Assembly: GCA_028689615.1 (NCBI GenBank)
Contig: JAQVCV010000018.1
Location: 1-63,021 of the forward strand
Direction of reading: 5' to 3'
Source: Bacteroidales bacterium
GTDB taxonomy: Bacteria > Bacteroidota > Bacteroidia > Bacteroidales > TTA-H9
DNA length: 63,021 nucleotides
Shown here: piece by piece, positions 9,260-16,791 of the stretch
Numbering within the stretch: the first letter of the stretch is position 1
Layout: each line of letters starts with the position of its first letter
Notes under the pieces: model-generated
Told to the model about the DNA's origin: nothing
The model's database searches: none
Seen by the model: only the letters and a program-made list of their open reading frames with translations
Made by a program: the position numbers and the translations under genes

Positions 9260-9613
9260 ATGCTCCAGAGGGTTGTAGCGTTTCGTCGAGAATTCAGATG
9301 CGGGGTTTTGACCTTATTGGTTTCCATAACCTGTTTGGTCTGTGAAAGGAGCAGTCTCTTTGCCGGAACTGGGGTTCGTAAACCTACTTATGCCAGTCTC
9401 ATCGCCGGGACTGGGGTTCGTAAACCTACTTATGCCAGTCTCATCGCCTGGACTGGGGTTCGTAAACTTACTTATGCCAGTCTCATCGTTAGGACTGGGG
9501 TTCGTAAACTAACAAATGCCATCCACAACGTTGTGGTAAGGGTTCGTAAGTTTTCGGATGCCATTGCTGAAACCAACAACGGGGCAAGCAAGCTTTCGGA
9601 TGCCATTGCTTAA
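9260..9613 (+). CDS. Doubtful ORF made of 14-residue repeats
   Basis: An open frame of 117 codons contains a short hydrophobic N-terminus (LTLLVSITCLVCE) and then six copies of a 14-residue unit with consensus GTGVRKPTYASLIA, the last two degenerate (VRKFSDAIA, ASKLSDAIA). The 42-bp DNA period is a multiple of three, so an open frame through it is partly expected by chance. No start signal is obvious. I do not recognise a function. It may be a real repeat protein or a non-coding repeat tract. Confidence 0.3.
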   Translation: MLQRVVAFRREFRCGVLTLLVSITCLVCERSSLFAGTGVRKPTYASLIAGTGVRKPTYASLIAWTGVRKLTYASLIVRTGVRKLTNAIHNVVVRVRKFSDAIAETNNGASKLSDAIA

Positions 9614-9616
9614 ACC
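9367..9616. repeat. 42-bp tandem repeat, six copies
   Basis: Units begin at 9367, 9409, 9451, 9493, 9535 and 9577. The first four are nearly identical (ACTGGGGTTCGTAAAC followed by CTTATGCCAGTCTCATCG); the fifth and sixth keep only GTTCGTAA or AGCAAG and the GATGCCATTGCT part. The tract fills the gap between the TPR gene and the acyl-CoA synthetase terminator. Spacing is continuous, without unique spacers, so it is not a CRISPR array. Confidence 0.9.
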
Positions 9617-9700
9617 AACCAGGGTGGTTGTTGTGCAAGGCTGGCTGGGCGGGTTTTTGCAGGCAGGAGCAGCAAGGGTGTGTTGACGGCTGATAAGAAA

Positions 9701-9734
9701 AAACCACCCCCCGAAATCAACCGGAGGGTGGTTT
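9701..9734 (-). terminator. Terminator of the acyl-CoA synthetase gene
   Basis: A 13-bp stem with one mismatch (AAACCACCCCCCG against CGGAGGGTGGTTT) and an 8-nt loop lies 22 nt after the stop. On the minus strand it is followed by a T-run (TTTCTTATC). Confidence 0.75.
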
Positions 9735-9756
9735 TCTACGAATTGTAGAGCCTGGG

Positions 9757-11814
9757 TTATTTGGCAATCCTGATTCTTGCATCCACGGTTACCACGCGTT
9801 CGGCTGATCCCAGCATGGGGTTCAAATCCATTTCGGCAATCTCGGGAGCAACTTTTACAAGGTGCGACAACCTTACGATGCTTTCGGCAAACAGGGGGAT
9901 GCTCACCCCTTTCTGACCTCTCACCCCTTCAAATATTTTCGCGCTTTTCAGCCGTCCTATCATGTCGAGGGCTTCGGGGTTTCCGATGGGAGCCAGTCCG
10001 GCGGTTACATCTTTCAACACTTCAATGAAGATGCCTCCCATGCCACACAACACGGTGTGTCCAAACTTGGGTTCGGCCATGGCGCCGGCAAACAGTTCGA
10101 TGCCGCTGAGCATAGGCTGGATGAGCACCGCTGTGGTGTCTTTGATGCGGATAAGGCGTTCGAAGGTGTCGCGCACGGCCTGATCGGTGGCGATGTTGAG
10201 GGCCACACCGCCCACGTCGGTTTTGTGCACCGGTCCCACCACCTTCATCACCACGGGCAGGCCGAGCTTTTGGGCTGCTTGCACGGCCTCATCGGCAGTG
10301 GTCACCACGGCTTCACCAGCGCGGTCTATTCCGGCGGCATCGAGCAGGGCCTGCACCTTATCGGGGGTCAGGTAGCCCTCGGCGGCGTTGTCAACCAGGC
10401 GGCGGATGGCTTCCACATCGAAACGGTTGGGCAGGGGAGGCTCGGGTTGTGGGGCGGGGGTGTTCCACACCTTGGTGAGGGCGTTGCCAAACACCACCTC
10501 GTCGGGGAAGTTGATGCGGCCCAGACCAATGAAGTAATCAATCTCGTTTTTCACGTTGATTACCGAAGGGAGGATGGGGTAGATGGGTTTGCGGGCGGTG
10601 AGCATCTTCTCATGAAGCAGTTTATACACATCGTAAACCTCGAAGAGGCCGGGGCTGCCGAAAATCACGGCCATGGCATCCACCTGGTCGAAGTCGCGAT
10701 CGCAACAATCAATGATGTGCCCAAGTTGTTCGGCAGTTCCGGTGGCTAAGAAATCGATGGGATTGGCCACCGACGAACCGGCGAAGAGCAGTTTGAGCAG
10801 TTCGTCGGCTTTGGGGCCGTTGATGGCGGGCACCTTCATCCCTCCGTTCGAGAGGGCATCGGTGAGCATCACGGCGGGGCCACCAGCATGGGTTATCACG
10901 GCCACACGGTTGCCTTTCAGTTCTTTGTGCATGAAGATGCTGGCCACGGTGGCCAACTCTTCGCGCCCGTTGCACCTCACGATGCCAGCTTTGCGAAACA
11001 GGGCGTCAACGGCCACATCGCTGCTGGCTAAGGCTCCGGTGTGCGAGGAAGCGGCGCGGCTGCCTGCTTCCGATCCGCCCGACTTGATAGCCGCTATTTT
11101 GCACCCTTTCGCGATGAGCGAGGTGGCATGACGCAGCAGCTTTTCGGGTTTGTTGATGCTCTCCACGTAAAGCAGTTTCACGCGCGACGAGGTGGCCGGG
11201 TCGAAGGTGGTGTCGAGGTATTCGAGCACCTCTTCAACGCCCAGTTGGGCCGAGTTGCCCACGGAATACACCGAAGCGAAGTTGAGGCCGCGGGGTATGG
11301 AGGCCTCCATGATGAACACGGCAGTGGCTCCCGATCCGCTGATGAAGTCAACCCCGTGAGGATCGAGTTTGGGTATGGGTGTGGTGAACACGCCGGCATA
11401 GTTGGGATTCATCACCCCGATGCAGTTGGGCCCGATGAGGCATCCGCCGGTGGCCTCGATGGTTTCAACAATCTGGCGTTCGAGTTCGGCACCGGCCTCG
11501 CTCTCTTCATGAAAGCCTGCCGAAAGGATGATGAAGGCGCGGGTTTGCTTCTGGCGGGCCAAAAGCTCCACCGTTTCGGGACAGTATTTTGCAGCTATGG
11601 CCAGAATCGCCAGGTCGGTTTGAGGCAGATCGGCCAGGTTGCGGTAACTGCGGATGCCCTGTATTTCGTCTTCTTTGGGGTTGCTCACGTAGAGCTGACC
11701 CTTGAACTGGTGATCAATGAGGTTTTTCAGCACCTTGCCGCCGGGTTTGTTCACGTCGGACGAGGCACCCACCACCACGATGCTTCGTGGGTTGATAAGT
11801 TGTGGAGTGATCAT
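9757..11814 (-). CDS. ADP-forming acyl-CoA synthetase (acetate-CoA ligase family)
   Basis: The 685-residue protein fuses the alpha and beta parts of ADP-forming acetyl-CoA synthetase: a CoA-binding Rossmann domain (about 5-130, VVVGASSDVNKPGGKV), succinyl-CoA-ligase-like flavodoxin domains (about 150-460) and a C-terminal ATP-grasp domain (about 470-685). His258 in SSHTGAL is the expected phosphohistidine. These enzymes make ATP from acyl-CoA, ADP and phosphate, typical of amino-acid or sugar fermenters. The frame stays open to 12234, but that extension overlaps RNase HI in another frame and is not protein-like; ATG 11814 begins the conserved N-terminus. It follows the RNase HI gene by 32 nt. 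Confidence 0.88.
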   Translation of the reverse strand: MITPQLINPRSIVVVGASSDVNKPGGKVLKNLIDHQFKGQLYVSNPKEDEIQGIRSYRNLADLPQTDLAILAIAAKYCPETVELLARQKQTRAFIILSAGFHEESEAGAELERQIVETIEATGGCLIGPNCIGVMNPNYAGVFTTPIPKLDPHGVDFISGSGATAVFIMEASIPRGLNFASVYSVGNSAQLGVEEVLEYLDTTFDPATSSRVKLLYVESINKPEKLLRHATSLIAKGCKIAAIKSGGSEAGSRAASSHTGALASSDVAVDALFRKAGIVRCNGREELATVASIFMHKELKGNRVAVITHAGGPAVMLTDALSNGGMKVPAINGPKADELLKLLFAGSSVANPIDFLATGTAEQLGHIIDCCDRDFDQVDAMAVIFGSPGLFEVYDVYKLLHEKMLTARKPIYPILPSVINVKNEIDYFIGLGRINFPDEVVFGNALTKVWNTPAPQPEPPLPNRFDVEAIRRLVDNAAEGYLTPDKVQALLDAAGIDRAGEAVVTTADEAVQAAQKLGLPVVMKVVGPVHKTDVGGVALNIATDQAVRDTFERLIRIKDTTAVLIQPMLSGIELFAGAMAEPKFGHTVLCGMGGIFIEVLKDVTAGLAPIGNPEALDMIGRLKSAKIFEGVRGQKGVSIPLFAESIVRLSHLVKVAPEIAEMDLNPMLGSAERVVTVDARIRIAK

Positions 11815-11846
11815 GATGAGTTTTATTTGGTGTGTTTTTTTTGGGA

Positions 11847-12482
11847 TTATTTTCTTCCAAAATCGGCGGGGATTTCGCCCCAACGCTGGGTGTCCCACTT
11901 CAGAATCGGGATGTTTACACGGTTGTTGGCAAGCCATCGTTCGGCCCGCTCGAGCAGGTCGAACACGGGCTGGTTGGCCTGGCAGGGTTCGAGGCGGGTG
12001 CGGGCCTTGCCGGCACCAAGCCATTTCATGGCATTCACCGAATCGGTATAAACGGGCAGGTTTGTGGCACGCTGGTGTTGAAGAGCAACCACGTGCACCA
12101 GGGCTAAAAACTCGCCGATGTTGTTGGTCCCTTTCTGGTAAGGCCCCTGTCTGAAAATTTCCTGACCCGAAGGGATGTGCACGCACCTGTATTCCATATC
12201 GCCGGGGTTGCCGCTGCAAGCTGCATCCACGCAAAGGGCAGGGGCTACAGGCATACCCGGCTCGTTGTAACGGAAAACCACCTGCGGTTTGGCCATCGGG
12301 GCACTGCGACCAATGTATTCGCGCGGGTCGCTCATCATGGCTTTTTCGGCTTGTTCGAAGGTGTCGAACGATTTGTAACGCGCCCCATCCATGCCATCAA
12401 CCTGGCGGCGGCAATCGTCCCATTTGTCATAAATACCGGGTCTTCGCCCCGACCAAACAACGTAGTATTTCTTTTTTGGCAT
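11847..12482 (-). CDS. rnhA: Ribonuclease HI with N-terminal hybrid-binding domain
   Basis: The 211-residue protein has a caulimovirus-viroplasmin-like RNA/DNA hybrid-binding domain (residues 1-50; YYVVWSGRRPGIYDKWDDC) as in eukaryotic RNase H1, then an RNase H domain (about 80-211). The four acidic catalytic residues are Asp86 (CVDAACSGNPG), Glu124 (NNIGEFLAL), Asp147 (YTDSVNA) and Asp207 (PADFGRK). It removes RNA from RNA/DNA hybrids. It is the first gene of a two-gene unit with the acyl-CoA synthetase. The start ATG 12482 directly precedes the basic PKKKYYVVW strand. Confidence 0.88.
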   Translation of the reverse strand: MPKKKYYVVWSGRRPGIYDKWDDCRRQVDGMDGARYKSFDTFEQAEKAMMSDPREYIGRSAPMAKPQVVFRYNEPGMPVAPALCVDAACSGNPGDMEYRCVHIPSGQEIFRQGPYQKGTNNIGEFLALVHVVALQHQRATNLPVYTDSVNAMKWLGAGKARTRLEPCQANQPVFDLLERAERWLANNRVNIPILKWDTQRWGEIPADFGRK

Positions 12483-12680
12483 ACCTTATTATAAGGGTTA
12501 TGGCGCGGTGTCAAATAACATTATGCAGCTTGTTGGCTGTGGCTTAACACGGCGCCGCACCGGTTGGCAAAGATACGGGAATTCGTTGTTATTTTCCCGG
12601 CGTTTCTAACCTTATGGCGGCGACCAACTATGAGCGTTGCCCATTCTCGACGGATTCGATGGGCGTTGAGCATCGCTAAC

Positions 12681-12860
12681 GTATTACGCCTTTTCAGAGC
12701 TGGAATCCGGCGTGTGGATGGGTGCCGGCCCTGAAGGGGCCACATCTCAAAGCCCGGGGTGAAGCCCGGGTATGGCGCATGAAGGATACCCGTTAGCCCT
12801 GAAGGGGCGTAATACCATGAAATGAAAAACGTATCACGCCCCTTCGTGATGGGGGGCGTA
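12681..12860. repeat. Palindromic intergenic repeat element (REP/MITE-like)
   Basis: GTATTACGCC at 12681-12690 is the exact inverse of GGCGTAATAC at 12806-12815, and the similarity continues imperfectly for about 20 nt inward. Inside are two copies of GCCCTGAAGGGGC (12728-12740 and 12796-12808) and a CCCGGG-GTGAAG-CCCGGG hairpin between them. A further half-element with a GCCCC/GGGGC hairpin follows at 12831-12860. Similar Cys/Gly-rich palindromes with CCCTTCAGGG cores recur between genes in many Bacteroidota. No transposase is encoded. The rest of the 12483-12880 gap shows no gene. Confidence 0.7.
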
Positions 12861-12891
12861 TTCGGGTGGTTTTTGCGGGGTGGGCAATGCA

Positions 12892-14454
12892 ATGAAAAAA
12901 TGTGCGTTGGAATTAAAAACCAGAAATATGAGCAAAACTGTCCACCTTGTTGCCACTTTCATGCTTACGCTTATTGTGGCTGCCTTGTTTTACAATCAAT
13001 CTTTCGGGCTGAATCTTCTCCTGTCCGAAATACTCGTTGTTGGGTATCTCTTTTTCTCCAAACGGTTGCCTGTCAAATCTGCCGGAGAAATGTTCTACAC
13101 TGTGGCGCTGCTCATTTCGGGGCTGTTCACGGTAATCAACCATTCTGTTTTCGCCGTCTTTATGCACTTTGTGGCTTTGGCATTGTTCGCGGGTGTAATG
13201 GCTTATGGTTCGTGGCGGTCGCCGCTGTTGCAGATAATCCATGGGGTGTCGTCGTTTTTTTTATCGCAGGTAGTCTTTTTAAAGGCGCTTGCTGGTAGCG
13301 GGCAAAGGCAGATGAATCCATTCGCGTGGATATGGCGTGGGCGTATATTTCTGATCCCTTTGGTGGTGGTGATGCTTTTTGTGCTTATTTACAGCGGTGC
13401 GAATCCTGTCTTTGAGAAATATGCCTCGCTTGTGGGCGACTACCTGGGGAAGGGTTTTGATTTTATTTTTAGTGAAATCGACGGGCTGCTGGTGGCCACC
13501 CTGTTGGTTAGTCTCATCTTGCTGAATATGGTGTTGTGGCCTTCGGTCAACACTTTTCTATCCAGCTACGACAGCCATGGCTCCGATGCGCTCCAGCGTT
13601 TGAGGCGGCGGGGTATGTGGCCTGTGGGTATGGCTTCGCTCAACCACGAGTTGAAAGGCGGAGTGGTGCTGCTGGCAGTTCTTAACGCGATCCTTTTGTT
13701 CGTCAACATTCTCGATGTGCACGGGGTTTGGTTTGGTTTCGAGTGGCGCGGGCAATACCTGAAGCAATATGTTCACGATGGCACCTGGCTGCTCATCTTC
13801 TCCATCCTCCTCTCGATGGCTGTGGTGTTGTGGTATTTCAGGGGCAATCTTCATTTTCATCCCCGCAACGGCTGGCTTCGCAGGCTGGCCATCGTGTGGC
13901 TGGTTCAAAACGGTGTGTTGGCCTTATCGGTTGCCATTCGCACGTTTTATTACATCGAATACTTTTCGTTGGCCTACAAGCGCATTGGGGTGTTAATTTT
14001 CTTGGTTCTCACCTTCTACGGGCTTTATACCGTTTATCGGAAGGTGGAACTGCGGCAATCGGTTTTCTGGCTGGTGCGCAGCAATGCCAGGGCTTGGTTC
14101 GTAGTGCTTCTGCTCAGCTCGTTTGTCAACTGGGATGTGGTGATTGCCCGTTATAATTTCGCGCACAGCCACCGCTCGTTTCTTCATCTCGACTTCATGT
14201 CGGGTCTTTCCGACAATGCCCTGCCTTACCTCGATTACCCGTTGCCCGAACTCCAACGAATAGATTCTGTTCAGAAAGCAACCTTCCGTTTTCGCGACGA
14301 TTTTCTCCTCCCTGAAAAATACCACGAAACCATCGGCCAGCGCAAGGCAGATTTCCTCAAGCGCTGGGAATCCAAAGACTGGCGGGCATGGAACTGGGCC
14401 GAATACAAGGCAGCCCGTGATTTGCGAAAAGCAGGGGATGCCACCTCCCGGTAG
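12892..14454 (+). CDS. DUF4173-like polytopic membrane protein
   Basis: The product (520 residues from ATG 12892) has about ten to twelve membrane segments over residues 15-430 and a soluble C-terminal tail. Features of DUF4153/DUF4173 proteins are visible: RIGVLIFLVLTFYGLYTVYRK near residue 365, NWDVVIARYNF near 413, and LDFMSGLSDNALPYLDYP near 430. The function of this family is unknown. In-frame alternatives are GTG 12880 and ATG 12928; the last would give MSKTVHL directly before the first membrane segment. The gene is flanked by the palindromic repeat upstream and converges with the beta-barrel genes downstream. Confidence 0.72.
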   Translation: MKKCALELKTRNMSKTVHLVATFMLTLIVAALFYNQSFGLNLLLSEILVVGYLFFSKRLPVKSAGEMFYTVALLISGLFTVINHSVFAVFMHFVALALFAGVMAYGSWRSPLLQIIHGVSSFFLSQVVFLKALAGSGQRQMNPFAWIWRGRIFLIPLVVVMLFVLIYSGANPVFEKYASLVGDYLGKGFDFIFSEIDGLLVATLLVSLILLNMVLWPSVNTFLSSYDSHGSDALQRLRRRGMWPVGMASLNHELKGGVVLLAVLNAILLFVNILDVHGVWFGFEWRGQYLKQYVHDGTWLLIFSILLSMAVVLWYFRGNLHFHPRNGWLRRLAIVWLVQNGVLALSVAIRTFYYIEYFSLAYKRIGVLIFLVLTFYGLYTVYRKVELRQSVFWLVRSNARAWFVVLLLSSFVNWDVVIARYNFAHSHRSFLHLDFMSGLSDNALPYLDYPLPELQRIDSVQKATFRFRDDFLLPEKYHETIGQRKADFLKRWESKDWRAWNWAEYKAARDLRKAGDATSR

Positions 14455-14500
14455 GTGAACAGCGCCCACCCCCGACAACATTCTTCTATCAGCAGCCGGT

Positions 14501-15532
14501 TTAAAAACTGTAGCGCAAACCTGCTCCCACACTCATTCTGCCCGTACTGATCTCGTTTGCTGGTCCCAGGTGGTGGGTTTGTGTGGTGTTCCCGTCGGAC
14601 CATTCGTATTGATTGACCGAACCCCAAAGCAAGGAAGCCGTGAATCCGACAGCCCAGTTTTTACTGAAGAGGTAGTCGTAGCCACAGGAAGCCTTGATCG
14701 CGATGGAGTGCCCTGTTATGGAATAGGGGGTGTTCAATATGCAATCGTCGCGATAGGTCACGTAACCCAGCGCGGCAGAAGCCAGGAAGGAATGGTGATT
14801 GCCAGGTTTCATGAAACGCCGGGTGCAGTTGATCCCAATGAAATTGACTGTGATGCGGTCGGAGGTCTTGTAAATGGTTTTCCCGTTTAGAACATAAGCA
14901 AAAGAATCGTCGGTCTGGTTGCTTGCTTTGAATTGCATAAACTCCACTCCCAGACCCAGTTTTCTGTAAACAAACCAGGTAGCTTCAGCATCTATGTGGT
15001 AATTGTGTTTTAATTGGTTGTAGTAATCGATAAGAAAGTAAGGCACAGAGTTATCGTCACCAAAAGACTTGCTGTAGCCTCCACTGATGGCTATACGGAA
15101 AGTAGAATAGCGAGCACTTTCCAGAAATTGATCTGTGAGTTTTTTGTGGTTTTCTGTTTGGTCAGCCAGGGCAGAGTCGGTCTTCAGAATGGTAGCTGCC
15201 ACATAGTGCACAGGCTGGCGAGCGAAAAAAGGTTTGCGGTGTGCGGTTACCTTCAAGATATTGCCTCCGGCTTTTTTTGCTTCATCAACAGCCAGAGCCA
15301 TCACCTGGTCGTAATCGCCATCCATCACAAAAACGTGACCGTCGATTTCCACCTCTCCCACCACAACAGGATTCCCGGGCAAGGTGTCGTTAATTTCGTA
15401 AACAGCCACCTCGTGCAAATCGTTTAACGGTTGATGATGGCTGATAATACGGGTGTTGACAACAGGCGAACAGGCCGTTGCAAACAGAACGGCGGCAAGG
15501 AAAACATAGGGTATTGTATTTAGAATTGTCAT
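14501..15532 (-). CDS. Lipobox-bearing outer-membrane beta-barrel-like protein (copy 2)
   Basis: The 343-residue protein starts with a lipoprotein-type signal (FATACS, Cys21), followed by a small alpha/beta domain (about 40-130; pattern DGDYDQVMALAVDEAKKAGGN) and a C-terminal half of alternating polar/hydrophobic strands with many aromatic residues that ends in Phe (LRYSF), as outer-membrane barrels do. The fold and location are inferred. It is clearly paralogous to the next gene upstream (15601-16647): shared ACSP(V/I)(V/I)NT, DTLP, Y(D)xV, AxxEAxKxGGN and GYDYxF blocks. Function unknown. Confidence 0.65.
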   Translation of the reverse strand: MTILNTIPYVFLAAVLFATACSPVVNTRIISHHQPLNDLHEVAVYEINDTLPGNPVVVGEVEIDGHVFVMDGDYDQVMALAVDEAKKAGGNILKVTAHRKPFFARQPVHYVAATILKTDSALADQTENHKKLTDQFLESARYSTFRIAISGGYSKSFGDDNSVPYFLIDYYNQLKHNYHIDAEATWFVYRKLGLGVEFMQFKASNQTDDSFAYVLNGKTIYKTSDRITVNFIGINCTRRFMKPGNHHSFLASAALGYVTYRDDCILNTPYSITGHSIAIKASCGYDYLFSKNWAVGFTASLLWGSVNQYEWSDGNTTQTHHLGPANEISTGRMSVGAGLRYSF

Positions 15533-15600
15533 GTGCAGCCTGATTGATCGATGGTTTTTATAAGGCTAAGAAGTGAGGTTGATGGGTGAAAACGAATTGT

Positions 15601-16647
15601 TTACTTTCTCTCAAATTTGCTTCTCAGCAAAGGCAAGCTGTACCGGAGGCCGGTTTCAATGCTGATTTTGCTCAGGTTCGATTTGAAGTTGGATTGGTGA
15701 ATCGTTTCATTCGTGTTCAGTCTTGTAATAGTGGTACTTTGCAGGGTGGAAAAAAACAACGATGCTGAAAATCCCAGAGCCCAGCCTGGAGCAAAGCTGT
15801 AATCGTAGCCTATGGAATATTTCATGCCGAAAGCTCCCCCTTTGATGGTGAATGGTTCAAGAATTTTGTAGTCGTTTTTATAGCTCACATATCCCATCGA
15901 GAGTGATGACAAAAAGGAATGGAGCCGCGAAGGGAAAACATACCGCGAATTCCACGAAAGGGCGTAGTAGTCGATCTGTATGTCGTCGGAGAGTTTTCCG
16001 TATTCAACCATCCCGTCTTCATAAGTAACAGTTATGTCGGTTTCGTTTTTCGCATTGAAGGTTTGGAATTCGATACCCATGCCTGATGAGCGGTTCCAAA
16101 ACCAGGTGGCTTCCACTCCCAGAAGTTGACCGTTGCGTAAATCGTTATAGTAGTCCTTTAAACTGCTGGGAATGTCCCCATCTTTACCCAAAAAATGTCC
16201 TAAACCAGCGTTTATTACCAACCTGAATGGGGAATACCTCATCCCCTCAAGAAGTTTGTCCATTTCAGGATTGTTGGCTGCAGTGCTGTCGGGGTCGATC
16301 CCTTGAAATTTCAGGATATTGGCCACTACGGTGTGTGTCCCCGAACCGAAAAGCGAAGGATTCTCGAGTCTTTCAATTTGTAGAGCATTCCCGCCGTTTT
16401 TTTGGGCTTCTTGAACCGCAAGCAACAACACATGGTCGTATTTCCCGTCTTCAACAAACAATCCACCACCCACTTTCACCTGACCGAGTATCTCAGGCTT
16501 TTGAGGCAAAGTGTCTTTGGCGTTGTAAATCAACACACCTCGCATGTCAGGCAAAGGTTCGTAATGGTTTTGAATTTGGGTGTTGATAATAGGGGAGCAT
16601 GCTCCAAGTAAAAGGAAAAGGGCAGAAACGTAAAGCAGGTTTTTCAT
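15601..16647 (-). CDS. Lipobox-bearing outer-membrane beta-barrel-like protein (copy 1)
   Basis: From ATG 16647 the product is 348 residues; the frame extends upstream to 16749 but the ATG gives a clean lipoprotein signal (MKNLLYVSALFLLLGACS). The order of domains equals that of the downstream paralogue: lipobox, small alpha/beta domain with KYDHVLLLAVQEAQKNGGN, then a barrel-like half with about eight amphipathic strands. Unlike its paralogue it continues past the last strand (GLRYSL) with a short basic tail ending FERK. The pair is separated by 68 nt and probably co-transcribed. Function unknown. Confidence 0.65.
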   Translation of the reverse strand: MKNLLYVSALFLLLGACSPIINTQIQNHYEPLPDMRGVLIYNAKDTLPQKPEILGQVKVGGGLFVEDGKYDHVLLLAVQEAQKNGGNALQIERLENPSLFGSGTHTVVANILKFQGIDPDSTAANNPEMDKLLEGMRYSPFRLVINAGLGHFLGKDGDIPSSLKDYYNDLRNGQLLGVEATWFWNRSSGMGIEFQTFNAKNETDITVTYEDGMVEYGKLSDDIQIDYYALSWNSRYVFPSRLHSFLSSLSMGYVSYKNDYKILEPFTIKGGAFGMKYSIGYDYSFAPGWALGFSASLFFSTLQSTTITRLNTNETIHQSNFKSNLSKISIETGLRYSLPLLRSKFERK

Positions 16648-16764
16648 GGTGGTTTGTGATTTTCGATGATCTGGCAAATATAGAAAGCAATGCACAATTC
16701 TCAAAAAAAAATGTATCGGCAGAGCACTTTTGTTTATCGTAATTGGCAATGCAACTAAACTTCC

Positions 16765-16772
16765 TACCTTTA
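16765..16772 (+). promoter_or_regulatory. Probable -7 box for aldehyde dehydrogenase
   Basis: TACCTTTA differs from TAnnTTTG at the last base only and lies 20 nt before the ATG; TTGG at 16743-16746 is suitably placed as a -33 element. Confidence 0.4.
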
Positions 16773-16791
16773 CCTGCTAAAGCTTCATACC

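Noticed and set aside
9367-9616. Possible CRISPR array
   Set aside because: Units are contiguous 42-bp copies without unique spacers and no cas gene is near.
9862-10749. 295-codon plus-strand ORF
   Set aside because: Antisense to the ATP-grasp part of the acyl-CoA synthetase; His/Gly-rich composition is typical of a shadow frame.
11041-12051. 336-codon plus-strand ORF
   Set aside because: Opposite to the acyl-CoA synthetase and RNase HI genes; the product is His/Gly-rich without known motifs, a shadow of GC-rich codons.
11815-12234. N-terminal extension of the acyl-CoA synthetase to 825 residues
   Set aside because: The extra part is Arg/Pro-rich, overlaps RNase HI in another frame and precedes the conserved start of the CoA-binding domain.
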